Source of the DNA: Planctomicrobium piriforme
GTDB taxonomy: Bacteria; Planctomycetota; Planctomycetia; Pirellulales; UBA1268
DNA: 38,576 nt
Direction: 5' to 3'
Assembly: GCA_945861585.1 (NCBI GenBank)
Contig: CAMAVC010000026.1
Location: forward strand, 1 to 38,576
Shown here: positions 1 to 7,524 of the stretch, piece by piece
How positions within the stretch are numbered: the first letter of the stretch is position 1
Layout: the number at the start of each line of letters is the position of its first letter
Position numbers and translations under genes: made by a program
Notes under the pieces: generated by a model
Databases searched by the model: none
Seen by the model: the letters and a program-made list of their open reading frames with translations, nothing else
Told to the model about the DNA's origin: nothing

Positions 1-56
1 TCCATGGCTCCGCTGGTCAAATACGCCGGCTCCCGGGACACGGGGAGCCCGAAGCC
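1..56 (-). repeat. 142 bp convergent-junction element, truncated by window edge
   Basis: This is the inner part and one outer arm of the element that recurs seven more times in the window. The visible arm GGGGAGCCCGAAGCC (42-56) is identical to the arm of the copy at 24240-24254. The matching arm lies beyond the left edge. Strand is given as the B strand, on which imperfect pairs in other copies become G-U wobbles. It is followed by TCCTCAAC, which also follows the copies at 7218 and 24114. Confidence 0.8.
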
Positions 57-66
57 TCCTCAACGA

Positions 67-144
67 AAGCCCGAGGCGTAAGCCGAGAGGATGCCCCGGT
101 GGCGAAACACGACGCGTATTCCCTTCGGCTCACGCCTCGGGCTT
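67..144. repeat. 78 bp inverted-repeat element, copy 1
   Basis: Two 20 bp arms, starting AAGCCCGAGGCG (67-86) and ending GCCTCGGGCTT (125-144), are complementary at 19 of 20 positions around a 38 bp spacer. An element of exactly the same length with the same arms lies at 34285-34362. Both copies adjoin a 142 bp element. It is a non-coding palindrome of unknown function. Confidence 0.8.
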
Positions 145-155
145 CCAGACGGGGA

Positions 156-296
156 GGCTCGGGGTTGCCCCTGCCGTTGAGACGGCGTATGTGACCAGCG
201 CAGGCAGGAAGCCGGAGCGCAGGCACATCCGAGCGAACGGAGGCCAGGATGGCCGCAGTGAGCGTCCGGCGAGACGGTATGGGGTAACCCCGAGCC
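156..296 (+). repeat. 142 bp convergent-junction element, copy 1
   Basis: The arms GGCTCGGGGTTGCCCC (156-171) and GGGGTAACCCCGAGCC (281-296) pair over 16 positions with one G-T (G-U) wobble. Inner stems are TGCCGT/ACGGTA, ATGTG/CACAT, a hairpin GGC-AGGAA-GCC and a hairpin GGCC-AGGAT-GGCC. Relative to other copies, several of these stems carry paired changes. It lies just beyond the 3' end of tadA. Confidence 0.88.
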
Positions 297-313
297 GGCG
301 CGCTACTTCAAGG

Positions 314-338
314 CATGACAGGCTGAAGCCTGCCCTAC
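314..338 (-). repeat. REP-1 palindrome (GTAG head) at tadA stop codon
   Basis: On the minus strand it reads GTAG, then GGCAGGCTTCAGCCTGTC, then ATG. This is a short hairpin preceded by a GTAG tetranucleotide, the layout of REP sequences mobilised by RAYT transposases. The TAG stop codon of tadA (337-335) is part of the GTAG head. Confidence 0.82.
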
Positions 339-829
339 GTGCGCTTCCCGCGGAAGAAGTCGCTCAGGATCGCGCCGCATTCGGGGGCGAGCACGCGGCC
401 TGTGTGTTCGACGCGGTGATTGAGCCGCGGGTCTTCAAAGAGCTTGTAGAGCGATTCGACGGCGCCGGCCTTCGGGTCGGCGGCGCCCCACACCACGAAG
501 GGCACCCGGGCCTGGAGGATGGCGCCTGCGCACATCGGGCAGGGTTCGAGCGTGACGTAGAGCGTGCAGCCCTCGAGCCGCCACGAGCCGAGGGCGGCTG
601 CGGCCTGCGTGAGGGCGATCATCTCGGCGTGGGCCGTGGGATCAGCGAGCTGCTCGCGCTGGTTGTGGGCGCTGGCGATCACCCTTCCTGCGGCGACCAC
701 GATCGCCCCCACGGGCACTTCGTCTTCGGCGGCAGCGGCCCGTGCCTCGTCGAGGGCGAGCCGCATCCAACGGTCGTGGGGCGTGCCGCCGGAGAGCGCA
801 CGCGACAGGTCGTCCTCGAAATCGTCCAT
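335..829 (-). CDS. tadA: tRNA-specific adenosine deaminase TadA
   Basis: Zinc-dependent deaminase of 164 residues that converts adenosine-34 to inosine in the tRNA-Arg(ACG) anticodon. The zinc ligand and proton-shuttle motif HAE is at 67-69 and PCPMC at 96-100, with C97 and C100 as ligands. The segment [11 protein letters not shown] (118-128), followed by LNHRVE, is typical of TadA rather than cytidine or guanine deaminases. The N-terminal 21 residues before [10 protein letters not shown] are longer than in many homologues, so a start at 766 is possible. The gene is divergent from the membrane protein at 922. Its TAG stop lies inside a REP palindrome, so the last codons may have been reshaped by that repeat. 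Confidence 0.93.
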   Translation of the reverse strand: MDDFEDDLSRALSGGTPHDRWMRLALDEARAAAAEDEVPVGAIVVAAGRVIASAHNQREQLADPTAHAEMIALTQAAAALGSWRLEGCTLYVTLEPCPMCAGAILQARVPFVVWGAADPKAGAVESLYKLFEDPRLNHRVEHTGRVLAPECGAILSDFFRGKRT

Positions 830-921
830 TTCCGCACTCTACCAGCGCTCTGGAAAAGGGGGTACGATCTCTCGGCTCGATGCCACCGTCGTTTCGCCGC
901 GCCGTCCACCCGGAAAGCACA

Positions 922-1449
922 ATGGATACCACTGCCGTCGTCACACTCCTGCTCCGCTGGGCCCACGTGCTCGCCGCCATCGCGGCGTTCGGAGGCTTGC
1001 TGTTCGCGCGGTTCGGCGTCGTGCCGGCGCTCGCGGAGATCGATGCTCCGACCCGCGACCGCATTCACGAGGCGATCCGCCGCCGCTGGCTGCCGTGGGT
1101 GATCGGTGCGATCACCGTGCTGCTCGTGAGCGGCCTGGCAAATTTCCTGATCTTCAATGCCCGGGTGAAGGCCGACCCTGCCTTCTGGGGTGCCACGTGG
1201 ATGCGCGACACGAGCTACCACGCACTCTTCGGCGCGAAATTCCTGGTCGCGATGGTGATGTTTTATTTCGCCAGCGCGCTCGTGGGCCGCGGGGCCGGCA
1301 CGCAGTGGGTGCGGAACGATCGGGCGAAGTGGCTGACAGTGACGCTCGCGCTCGGGCTCGTGGTGGTGCTGATCTCGGGCTGGATGCGGCAGCTGCACAC
1401 CGGGCCGAACGCTGCGCCATTGGCTGCAGCCGCGACGATGTCCAACTGA
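922..1449 (+). CDS. four-TM integral membrane protein, CopD/HemJ-like
   Basis: A 175-residue protein with four hydrophobic segments, at about 3-30, 50-75, 95-115 and 130-152. A histidine in the first segment (RWAHVLAAIAAFGGLLFAR) and the pair H..K in YHALFGAKFLVA resemble the layout of CopD/HemJ-type membrane proteins, where such residues bind haem or copper. The family assignment is an inference from that pattern only. The open frame extends upstream to 742, but that part overlaps the divergent tadA and is not protein-like, so ATG 922 is preferred. The next gene begins 10 bp after its stop. Confidence 0.82.
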   Translation: MDTTAVVTLLLRWAHVLAAIAAFGGLLFARFGVVPALAEIDAPTRDRIHEAIRRRWLPWVIGAITVLLVSGLANFLIFNARVKADPAFWGATWMRDTSYHALFGAKFLVAMVMFYFASALVGRGAGTQWVRNDRAKWLTVTLALGLVVVLISGWMRQLHTGPNAAPLAAAATMSN

Positions 1450-1459
1450 CGGAGGCTCG

Positions 1460-1630
1460 ATGGACAAGAAAGACAAAAAACGGATGGACGTGTTGCAGCA
1501 GAAGATCGCGAAGCTGCAGCAACAGTTGGCCGGGGCCAAGAAGCAGCCCGATGACCCCGCCGAGATTCCGCGGCTCGAAAAGGATCTCGCCGCGGCCCAC
1601 GCCGAACTCTCCGCGCTCAAGAACGCCTGA
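1460..1630 (+). CDS. small coiled-coil protein (56 aa)
   Basis: A short gene starting MDKKDKKRMDVLQQK, preceded by a strong GGAGG ribosome-binding site at 1451-1455. The sequence is almost entirely charged and heptad-like: KIAKLQQQLAG, then a proline-containing break at about 30-37, then RLEKDLAAAHAELSALK. This suggests a two-segment coiled coil. It is co-directional with the membrane protein upstream (10 bp) and the kinase downstream (42 bp). I do not recognise a named family. The clean Shine-Dalgarno site and codon usage like its neighbours argue that it is real. Confidence 0.78.
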   Translation: MDKKDKKRMDVLQQKIAKLQQQLAGAKKQPDDPAEIPRLEKDLAAAHAELSALKNA

Positions 1631-1672
1631 CGCTCCCGCCCGCCTCTCCCGCCCGCCGCCCGCGATCCACCG

Positions 1673-2536
1673 ATGCCTCCTCCCGGATTCTTCGAGCGGC
1701 TGTTCGGCTCGTCGCGCGTGCAGCTCGATCGGCGCTACGAGCGGCTGCAGGAGAGCATCACCGGCACGATGTCGCAGTTTTACAAGGCGCGCGACCACGA
1801 GACCGGGGCGATCGTCGGCCTCAAGATCATCGATCCCAAAAAACTCGAGCCCGTGGAAGGCCGCTACAAGGGGCTCGGCAAGCCGTCGGAAGGCGAGATC
1901 GGGCAGCAGATCACCGGCCCGAACATCGTCAAGACGCTCGCGTGGGGCATGTCGAGCGACGGCCGGCCGTACGTCGTGCAGGAGTTTGTCGAGGGCACGC
2001 TGCTCCACTCGCTGCTCTCGTCGCGCAAGGCCCTCACGCCCCCGAAACGGCTCGACCTCGTGCGGCAGGCCGCCACGGCGATCGCGGCCGTTCACAAGTC
2101 GGGATTCGTGCACCGCGACATCTGCCCGCGGAACTTCATTCTCCGGCCCGACGGCACGCTCGTGCTGATCGACTTCGGCCTCACCGTGCCCGACAAGCCG
2201 GTGTTTCTCCAGCCCGGCAACAGGATCGGCACGCCCAACTACATGGCCCCCGAGGTGGTGCGCCGGCGGCAAGCCGACCGGCGGCTCGATGTGTTTTCGT
2301 TTGGCGTGACGGCCTATGAGATCTGCACGCTCGACCTCCCCTGGCCCCGGGGCACGAGCGGGAAGGCGGCGCTCGCCCACGACACGTCTCCGGCCGACAT
2401 CCGCCAGCATTGGCCGGAGATTCCCCGCCCGTTTGGCGACGCGATCATGGCCTGCATCGCCGCCGAGCCGGCCCAGCGGCCGGAGACGCTCGATGCGTTT
2501 CTCGCCCGGATCAAGGGCGTGGCCCTTGATGCGTGA
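1673..2536 (+). CDS. soluble Ser/Thr protein kinase
   Basis: A 287-residue Hanks-type kinase consisting of little more than the catalytic domain, with no membrane segment or sensor domain. The nucleotide-binding lysine is in VGLKIID (K51). The catalytic loop is HRDICPRNF (147-155), with D149 and N154. The metal-binding DFG is at 167-169, and GTPNYMAPE ends at E194. Two features are unusual: the glycine-rich loop (about 28-36, ESITGTMSQ) is degenerate, and the lysine that normally follows HRDL in Ser/Thr kinases is a cysteine (C151). Metal- and ATP-binding residues are present, so it is probably active. Its target is unknown. Confidence 0.9.
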   Translation: MPPPGFFERLFGSSRVQLDRRYERLQESITGTMSQFYKARDHETGAIVGLKIIDPKKLEPVEGRYKGLGKPSEGEIGQQITGPNIVKTLAWGMSSDGRPYVVQEFVEGTLLHSLLSSRKALTPPKRLDLVRQAATAIAAVHKSGFVHRDICPRNFILRPDGTLVLIDFGLTVPDKPVFLQPGNRIGTPNYMAPEVVRRRQADRRLDVFSFGVTAYEICTLDLPWPRGTSGKAALAHDTSPADIRQHWPEIPRPFGDAIMACIAAEPAQRPETLDAFLARIKGVALDA

Positions 2537-2590
2537 GCCGGGGCGTTTTAGAGTCTGGGGCTTCAGTTCGCATCTTTCGAGGATTTCGCC

Positions 2591-2833
2591 ATGACCATGG
2601 ACAAGAGCCTGCGTGTGCGCAAGGGCGGCACGAGTGCCCGCGGTGTGCTCTCGCGTGCCGAGCGGATCGTGAAGCTCAAGGAACAGGAGCGCTGGGCCGA
2701 CGGCCGCAGCCCGCTCGGCCTGCCGAAGGTTCGCGTCTTCAAGATGGCGATGAAGAAAAAGAAGAAGAAGGCCGAGGAAGGCGCCGAGGGCGCGGCCGCC
2801 GCCAAGGCCCCGGCCGCCGGCAAGAAGAAGTAG
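2591..2833 (+). CDS. small basic protein, planctomycete/verrucomicrobial/chlamydial type
   Basis: An 80-residue protein with the family-like start MTMDKSLRVRKGG, then VLSRAERIVKLKEQERW, the motif SPLGLPKVR, and a Lys/Ala-rich tail ending in GKKK. From memory it belongs to a family of small, extremely basic proteins shared by Planctomycetes, Verrucomicrobia and Chlamydiae and thought to bind RNA or ribosomes; the ribosomal role is not shown by the sequence. The start could be ATG 2591 or ATG 2597. It follows the kinase by 54 bp on the same strand. A REP palindrome begins 18 bp after the stop. Confidence 0.88.
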   Translation: MTMDKSLRVRKGGTSARGVLSRAERIVKLKEQERWADGRSPLGLPKVRVFKMAMKKKKKKAEEGAEGAAAAKAPAAGKKK

Positions 2834-2851
2834 CACGGCGGTCGCAACGTT

Positions 2852-2876
2852 GTAGGACAGGCTTCAGCCTGTCATG
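2852..2876 (+). repeat. REP-1 palindrome (GTAG head)
   Basis: GTAG followed by the perfect palindrome GACAGGCTTCAGCCTGTC and ATG. It starts 18 bp after the stop of the small basic protein gene and lies on the same strand. Confidence 0.82.
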
Positions 2877-2893
2877 CCTCGCTCTTCCAGAAC

Positions 2894-3044
2894 GCGGGTT
2901 ACGATTACCCGCATTCGGAGACGGCGGTAGGCATGCTCGAATCCGGTCGTGTTGAGAGTACAGGACTCGCGGGTTTTGATCATGCGCCGATAGTCCTCAA
3001 CGACTCCCTTCTTCTGCGCGTGCCCACCGACCGTCTCCGCCGAA
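2894..3044. repeat. mosaic spacer of repeat island
   Basis: This non-coding stretch holds a hairpin with arms GCGGGT/ACCCGC (2894-2912). It also holds an 18 bp block CGGCGGTAGGCATGCTCG (2922-2939), found reverse-complemented at 22239-22256. Finally it contains ACCGACCGTCTCCGCC near 3029-3044, shared with the islands at 7380, 24077 and 34266. I see no gene in it. Confidence 0.6.
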
Positions 3045-3070
3045 AGTTCCAAGCGCCTACGAGTTGGGGA

Positions 3071-3212
3071 GGCGGGGGGCTGCCCCTACCGTTGAGCCGG
3101 CGTATGTGACCAGCGCAGCCATGGATGGCGCAGCGCAGGCACATCCGAGTGAGTGAAGCCCAGGATGGGCGCAGCGAACGTCCGGTGAAACGGTACGGGG
3201 CAGCTTCTCGCC
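3071..3212 (+). repeat. 142 bp convergent-junction element, copy 2
   Basis: The arms GGCGGGGGGCTGCCCC (3071-3086) and GGGGCAGCTTCTCGCC (3197-3212) differ from a perfect inverted repeat at three positions. All three are G opposite T, so they become G-U wobbles if this strand is RNA. The second stem is TACCGT/ACGGTA. The hairpins are GCC-ATGGAT-GGC and GCCC-AGGAT-GGGC. Confidence 0.88.
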
Positions 3213-3268
3213 GGCGCCCGTGTGAAACCGCTGGCTCCGATTGAGCGTCGTTATCACCGAGAGTGAGC

Positions 3269-3293
3269 CATGACAGTCTGAAGCCTGTTCTCC
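3269..3293 (-). repeat. REP-1 palindrome (GGAG head)
   Basis: On the minus strand it reads GGAG, then AACAGGCTTCAGACTGTC, then ATG. The head differs from GTAG but is the alternative known for REP families. The head lies 3 bp past the stop of the protoporphyrinogen oxidase gene, on the same strand. Confidence 0.75.
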
Positions 3294-3296
3294 GCT

Positions 3297-4727
3297 TTAC
3301 GTTACGGCGACTGCTCCAGCGGCAGCCTGGCCTGAGGCGATCACCTGCGGGATGCCGACGCCTTCATACGCGGCGCCCGCGAGGGCGAGGCCCGGCAGTG
3401 TGGTGAGCCGCTCGCGAATGACGGCCACGCGCTCGACGTGGCCCACGTGATACTGGGGCATCGCGCCTGCCCAACGGTCGATCTGCACGAGCCGCGGCGT
3501 GCCGCGGGCGCCGATCACGTCGGCCAACTCGCGGCGCACGAGGTCGACGAGCGGCCCATCGGGAAGCAGGGCTGTGTCGGGATCGAGTGCGCCGCCCACG
3601 AACACGCGCACGAGCGCATGGCCGGCCGGGGCCCGGCCCGGATACTTCGCGCTCGAGAAACTCACCGCCAGAATTCGGCGGCCCGCATTTCGCGGGATCA
3701 CCACGCCCGCAGCATCGAGCGGATGGGCGATCGCCGACCGCTCGTAGCCCAATGATACGACGGCCGAGCCGGCATACTCGATCGCGCCGAGTGCAGCGGC
3801 AAGCGCTGGATCGACGTCGGTGACGAGTGCGGCGGCGAGCGGGGCGCGCGTGGCCACCACCACCCCTGCCGCCCGTAGCGGCGGCCCGCGGTCGCAGTCC
3901 ACGATCCAGCCACTGCCGTCACGAACGAGACGGGTGGCTGCGGCCGTGCGAAACTCGACGCCGAGCCTCGCGAGCCGCTCGGCGAGCGCCGCCGGAAGCA
4001 CGGCCATGCCATCGATGAACGTCACGAACTGGCCGTAGCGGGCGCCGGCCCCTTCGCCAGCCCGGCCGGCAGTGCGGAGCCGGGCCTGTTCGCCCGCCGT
4101 GAGGCTGCCGGCAGCGCGCTCCATCGCCAGGAAGTCGGGGCAGGCGGCGGCCATGCTCAAGCGGGCCGGGTCGGCGGTCCAAATTCCCGCTACGAGCGGC
4201 TGCACGAGCCGCTCGAAGGCCTCGCGGCCGAGGCGGCGCGTGGCGAAATGCTCGAGCGATTCGTCGCTGCCCGTGGAGCCACTGCCCGGCACGAATCGTT
4301 CGGCGAGTACACGGAGCTTGCCGAGCGGCGAGAGCAGAGGCGACGTGAGCAGGGCAGACGGGCGCCCCGGCGCGAGCAGGCGAAACCCCGGCGGCACCGG
4401 CACGGTGCGGCCGCGATGAAACACGAGTGCCCGACGCACTGCGGGATCGACGCCCACGAGGCTGGAGGTGAGGCCGAGCCGGTCGACGAGCGCGAGGCCT
4501 TCGGGGCGGGCGGCGAGGAAGTTGTCGGCCGAGCGCTCGATCAGCCAGCCATCATGCCGCACCGTGTCGAGCACACCGCCTGGCCGGCCCGTGGGCTCCA
4601 CGAGCACCACGCGGAAGTGCCCTCGCTCGGCGAGTGTTTCGGCTGCTGCCAGCCCGGCCATGCCCCCGCCGATGACGACGCACGTGGGAGCCGCGGCGGA
4701 TGGATCGAGCGATTGAGAAGCGGCCAT
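3297..4727 (-). CDS. hemG: protoporphyrinogen (coproporphyrinogen) oxidase, HemY type
   Basis: FAD-dependent oxidase of 476 residues in haem biosynthesis. The dinucleotide-binding motif VIGGGMAGLAAAETL begins at about residue 18. It continues with RPGGVLDT and a characteristic GWLIERSADNFL segment. The C-terminal FAD motif is LPGLALAGAAYEGVGIPQVI. The frame stays open 46 codons upstream to 4865, but those codons lack family resemblance and would invade the divergent promoter, so ATG 4727 is chosen. Whether the substrate is protoporphyrinogen or coproporphyrinogen cannot be decided by eye. No other haem gene is nearby. Confidence 0.9.
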   Translation of the reverse strand: MAASQSLDPSAAAPTCVVIGGGMAGLAAAETLAERGHFRVVLVEPTGRPGGVLDTVRHDGWLIERSADNFLAARPEGLALVDRLGLTSSLVGVDPAVRRALVFHRGRTVPVPPGFRLLAPGRPSALLTSPLLSPLGKLRVLAERFVPGSGSTGSDESLEHFATRRLGREAFERLVQPLVAGIWTADPARLSMAAACPDFLAMERAAGSLTAGEQARLRTAGRAGEGAGARYGQFVTFIDGMAVLPAALAERLARLGVEFRTAAATRLVRDGSGWIVDCDRGPPLRAAGVVVATRAPLAAALVTDVDPALAAALGAIEYAGSAVVSLGYERSAIAHPLDAAGVVIPRNAGRRILAVSFSSAKYPGRAPAGHALVRVFVGGALDPDTALLPDGPLVDLVRRELADVIGARGTPRLVQIDRWAGAMPQYHVGHVERVAVIRERLTTLPGLALAGAAYEGVGIPQVIASGQAAAGAVAVT

Positions 4728-4883
4728 ACACGGCGATTTTACCCGGCTGGCGACGCGGTGTGGCGGTCTGGGAAGCCCCGGGGATTTCGCGAGGCCTGTC
4801 GGCCGGAGAAGCGGCCTGAACCTGGTCTGGATTCGGTGGGCAGGGAGGCCTACGTTCCCCGGCATCCCGGCCAGCGGCGCCGG

Positions 4884-4919
4884 ATCGAGTCGTCACGCCG
4901 CATCGAGTCGTCAAGGAGG
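4884..4919 (+). promoter_or_regulatory. tandem direct repeat and strong ribosome-binding site
   Basis: ATCGAGTCGTCA occurs twice, at 4884-4895 and 4902-4913, with an 18 bp period. The second copy runs into AAGGAGG (4913-4919), seven bases before the GTG at 4927. The Shine-Dalgarno spacing favours GTG 4927 over ATG 4933 as the start. The direct repeat could be an operator or chance duplication. The rest of the 199 bp divergent spacer shows nothing else I can name. Confidence 0.45.
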
Positions 4920-4926
4920 ATATCCC

Positions 4927-7152
4927 GTGGCCATGCAGCGGTGCTTGCGAGCTCTCTTCGTGCATTTTCTCGTCGCGGGTGCGGCAGCCGTCGTGTTGAC
5001 CGGCTCCGCCCCGAGCGCCGAGCCTCCTGCACGCGACACGAAGGCCACGAAGAACACGATCCCGCGGCCGCTCTTGCGGCTTCCTGAATGGATCGAGTCG
5101 ATCGGTGGCCGTGACAAGTCGCCGGCGAAACCCGCCGTGCCCCCCGAGGCGCCCTCCACGACGGTGCTCACCGGCGGCTGGACCGAACTGGCCGACGAAG
5201 CGGCCGCCAAGGCCGAAGGCTCGGCCAAGGAACCGGCCGGCGACTCCACGCCCGCCAAGACGACGCTCGGGCCGGAGACGAGCGTGCTCACGGCGGATGC
5301 GGACGCGCCGCCCGAGTCCACCGACGCGCCGGCGGAGGTCGCCCCCCAGAAAACCCGCATCGCCGTCGAAAGCCGGCCTGTCCCGGCGAAGGACTCCGCT
5401 CCCGCCGACACGGCTGCCAGTCCCGCCGCCGCTCCACCCGTGCCACGTTCTCCCGCCGAAGCACCGACGCTCGCGATCGATCCGGCGAGCTTCCGGGGCG
5501 TGCTGCCCGGCAAGACGACCCGCGAAGAGATCGAGACATCGTGGGGCCCGGGCGAGGCATTCATCCGTGAAGACGACGTGAAGGGGCTGTTTTGGACGGT
5601 CGAGCCCTTCGAGCGGATCGAGGTCACGCTCGACGACGGCGTGGTCGACTCGATTCGCATCAAGCTCGCCGAGCCGGTGGCCCTCAAGCAGCTTGCCACA
5701 CAGATGGAGATCGCCGACCTGCGCACCGTGTCGATTCTCGACGAAAACGGCGTGTCGATCGGCGAAGTGTTTCCGGAACGAGGCGTCGTGATCAGCGTGA
5801 AGCCGGGCACGCAGACGGCGCTGGCCGTGCTCCTCGAGCCCCTCGACCCGGAGCCCTTCGTGCTGCGGGCGGAAGGCGAGATCGACCACGCCTCGGCCTC
5901 CGCCGTCGCCGACCTGCAATACGCGATCGAGATCGATCCCCGCCACGTGCGGGCCCATCGACTGCTGCTCGCCCTGCTCTCCGAGCAAGGCCGCTGGGAG
6001 CAGGCCCTGGCGATCGCCGAAGCCGCCGAGAAACTCGACTCCGTCGACATCTGGACGCAGCTCGAGCATGCCGACGTGCTGCTCGCCCTCGGCCGCGCCG
6101 ACGATGCGCGAAAGAAGGTGGAGGCAGTACGCGGGCTCGACAGCGTGCCTCCGCTCGTGACTGCCCAGACGGCCCGCATGCTCGGCCGCGTCGAACTGGC
6201 CGCGGAGCCGGCCGACTATCAGAAGAGCGTCACCCACTTCGAAGAGGCGATTCGCAAGGCCACGCCGCTCGGCACGCACCAATCGAAGGCGATTCAAAAA
6301 GCCGCTCGCGAGGTGCTGCTCGATGCCCACCTCGGCACGGCACTGGCCATCGCGCGGGGCACGTGGCAGCAGAAGGGCCGCGTGATCCCCAAATGGATCG
6401 CCCGCAGCGAAGGGCTCGTGGGTGACGTCGACGCCGACAGCCCCGATCGGGCCCGGCTCGAGCTCGAACTGTGTCGCGGCGCCCTCGCCGTGGCCGCCAG
6501 CTCCGCCGAGGGAGTCGAATCGCTTCCGTGGGTGAAGCGGCTGCTCGAGTCTCGCGAGAAACTCGACGACCAGGTGCAAGACTCGTGGCGGCGGCGGCAG
6601 ATCGACTGGGAAGTGGGGCTCGGCCTCGCCGACGCGATCGAAGCTAGCCTGAAGCGGGGCGATGCGTCCGACATGCTCGAAAACGCCACGCTCACCGCCG
6701 CCTATCTGGAGCGGGGCGCCGAACAGCGCGAGCTCACTGATACCGATCGCCGGAGGATGGGCGACCTGCTCTTCCGAATCGGCATTCTGCACAGCCTCCA
6801 ACAGGGCGCCCACGCGACCGCCGTGACGTGGTTCGACAAGGTGGTGCCGCTGTGGGACGACAACTCGACCTTCAAAACCCAGGGCGATGTCGGCCGGCTC
6901 GGCGAGTCTTTCGTGAGCATGGCGATCTCCTACTGGCAGGTCGAACGCCGCGACGACGCCCTCACCCTGAGCCGCCGGGGCGTCGACTTCATGGTGGAAG
7001 CCGTCGACCTCCAGCAGCTCGAAGAACGGTCGCTCGCCGTGCCCTACGGCAACCTCTCGACGATGTACGCCGAGCAGGGCAACGACGAACAGTCGACGAC
7101 CTACGCCGAAATGGCCAGCCGCGCCGAAGCCGCCGAAACACGCCTGCGCTGA
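4927..7152 (+). CDS. exported TPR-repeat protein
   Basis: A 741-residue protein with an N-terminal signal peptide: a basic start, hydrophobic core at about 9-26, and probable cleavage after PSA near residue 31. A Pro/Ala-rich low-complexity linker follows to about 175. Next comes a folded segment starting FRGVLPGKTTREEIETSWG that resembles the SmpA/BamE-like calibration of a transition-rich domain, though this is tentative. From about 330 there are TPR-like helices (AVADLQYAIEIDPRHVRAHRLLLALL, split by loops) running to the C terminus. It is a likely periplasmic scaffold. No enzyme motif is visible. It is divergent from hemG. A REP palindrome follows its stop by 7 bp. Confidence 0.85.
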   Translation: MAMQRCLRALFVHFLVAGAAAVVLTGSAPSAEPPARDTKATKNTIPRPLLRLPEWIESIGGRDKSPAKPAVPPEAPSTTVLTGGWTELADEAAAKAEGSAKEPAGDSTPAKTTLGPETSVLTADADAPPESTDAPAEVAPQKTRIAVESRPVPAKDSAPADTAASPAAAPPVPRSPAEAPTLAIDPASFRGVLPGKTTREEIETSWGPGEAFIREDDVKGLFWTVEPFERIEVTLDDGVVDSIRIKLAEPVALKQLATQMEIADLRTVSILDENGVSIGEVFPERGVVISVKPGTQTALAVLLEPLDPEPFVLRAEGEIDHASASAVADLQYAIEIDPRHVRAHRLLLALLSEQGRWEQALAIAEAAEKLDSVDIWTQLEHADVLLALGRADDARKKVEAVRGLDSVPPLVTAQTARMLGRVELAAEPADYQKSVTHFEEAIRKATPLGTHQSKAIQKAAREVLLDAHLGTALAIARGTWQQKGRVIPKWIARSEGLVGDVDADSPDRARLELELCRGALAVAASSAEGVESLPWVKRLLESREKLDDQVQDSWRRRQIDWEVGLGLADAIEASLKRGDASDMLENATLTAAYLERGAEQRELTDTDRRRMGDLLFRIGILHSLQQGAHATAVTWFDKVVPLWDDNSTFKTQGDVGRLGESFVSMAISYWQVERRDDALTLSRRGVDFMVEAVDLQQLEERSLAVPYGNLSTMYAEQGNDEQSTTYAEMASRAEAAETRLR

Positions 7153-7159
7153 ACTGGCC

Positions 7160-7184
7160 GTAGGACAGGCTTCAGCCTGTCATG
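7160..7184 (+). repeat. REP-1 palindrome (GTAG head)
   Basis: GTAG plus the perfect palindrome GACAGGCTTCAGCCTGTC and ATG. It begins 7 bp after the stop of the TPR gene, on the same strand. Confidence 0.82.
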
Positions 7185-7217
7185 CACTACCGTTTCTAGG
7201 CTCAACTCGCGCAAGCC

Positions 7218-7358
7218 GGCTCGGGGTTACCCCTACCGTCTCGCCGGACGTTCGCCTCCGCCCTCCAGGCTACGGCTCACTCGGATTTGCCTGCGCTGCG
7301 CCATCCATGGCTGCGCTGGTCAAATACGCCGTCTCACCGGCAGGGGTAACCCCGAGCC
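7218..7358 (-). repeat. 142 bp convergent-junction element, copy 3
   Basis: The arms GGCTCGGGGTTACCCC (7218-7233) and GGGGTAACCCCGAGCC (7343-7358) form a perfect 16 bp inverted repeat. On the minus (B) strand the helix ATTTG/CAAAT replaces the ATGTG/CACAT of other copies, a compensatory change. The hairpins are GCC-ATGGAT-GGC and GCC-TGGAG-GGC. Confidence 0.9.
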
Positions 7359-7504
7359 TCCTCAACTGGAAAGGGGAGGCGGCGGAGACGGTCGGTGCGA
7401 TGCGGAAGAGCCGACGGGCAGATACGCGGCTTACTCCGGGCGCACCATCACAGTTGAGAAGGGACTAGCGATCGCCCTCGGCGATGGAGCAGCGTACCGC
7501 CGGC
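7359..7504 (+). repeat. 146 bp companion module, copy 1
   Basis: This segment follows the 142 bp element directly and is about 95% identical to the segment at 23968-24113, which flanks another copy in the opposite orientation. It contains GGCGGAGACGGTCGGTGC, shared in shorter form with two other islands. One frame reads through as a peptide ending in GDGAAYRRL in both copies, with no start codon or ribosome-binding site. It is treated as repeat, not gene. Confidence 0.7.
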
Positions 7505-7524
7505 TTCGACGCCGGGTTGTGCCC

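Noticed and set aside
191..1102. Long plus-strand frame over tadA and the membrane protein start
   Set aside because: It is antisense to tadA and rich in Arg/Pro/Gly as expected of a GC-rich shadow frame.
2852..2876. Intrinsic terminators at the REP palindromes
   Set aside because: The hairpins fit, but no T-tract follows any of them, so standard rho-independent termination is not supported.
2864..3052. 62-residue frame on the minus strand beside REP-1
   Set aside because: It lies wholly in the mosaic island, has no ribosome-binding site and no protein-like composition.
3057..3257. Short open frames across the 142 bp elements, similar in several islands
   Set aside because: They look conserved because the repeats are conserved. 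They lack ribosome-binding sites, differ in frame and ends, and copies occur on both strands. Pairing, not codons, explains the changes.
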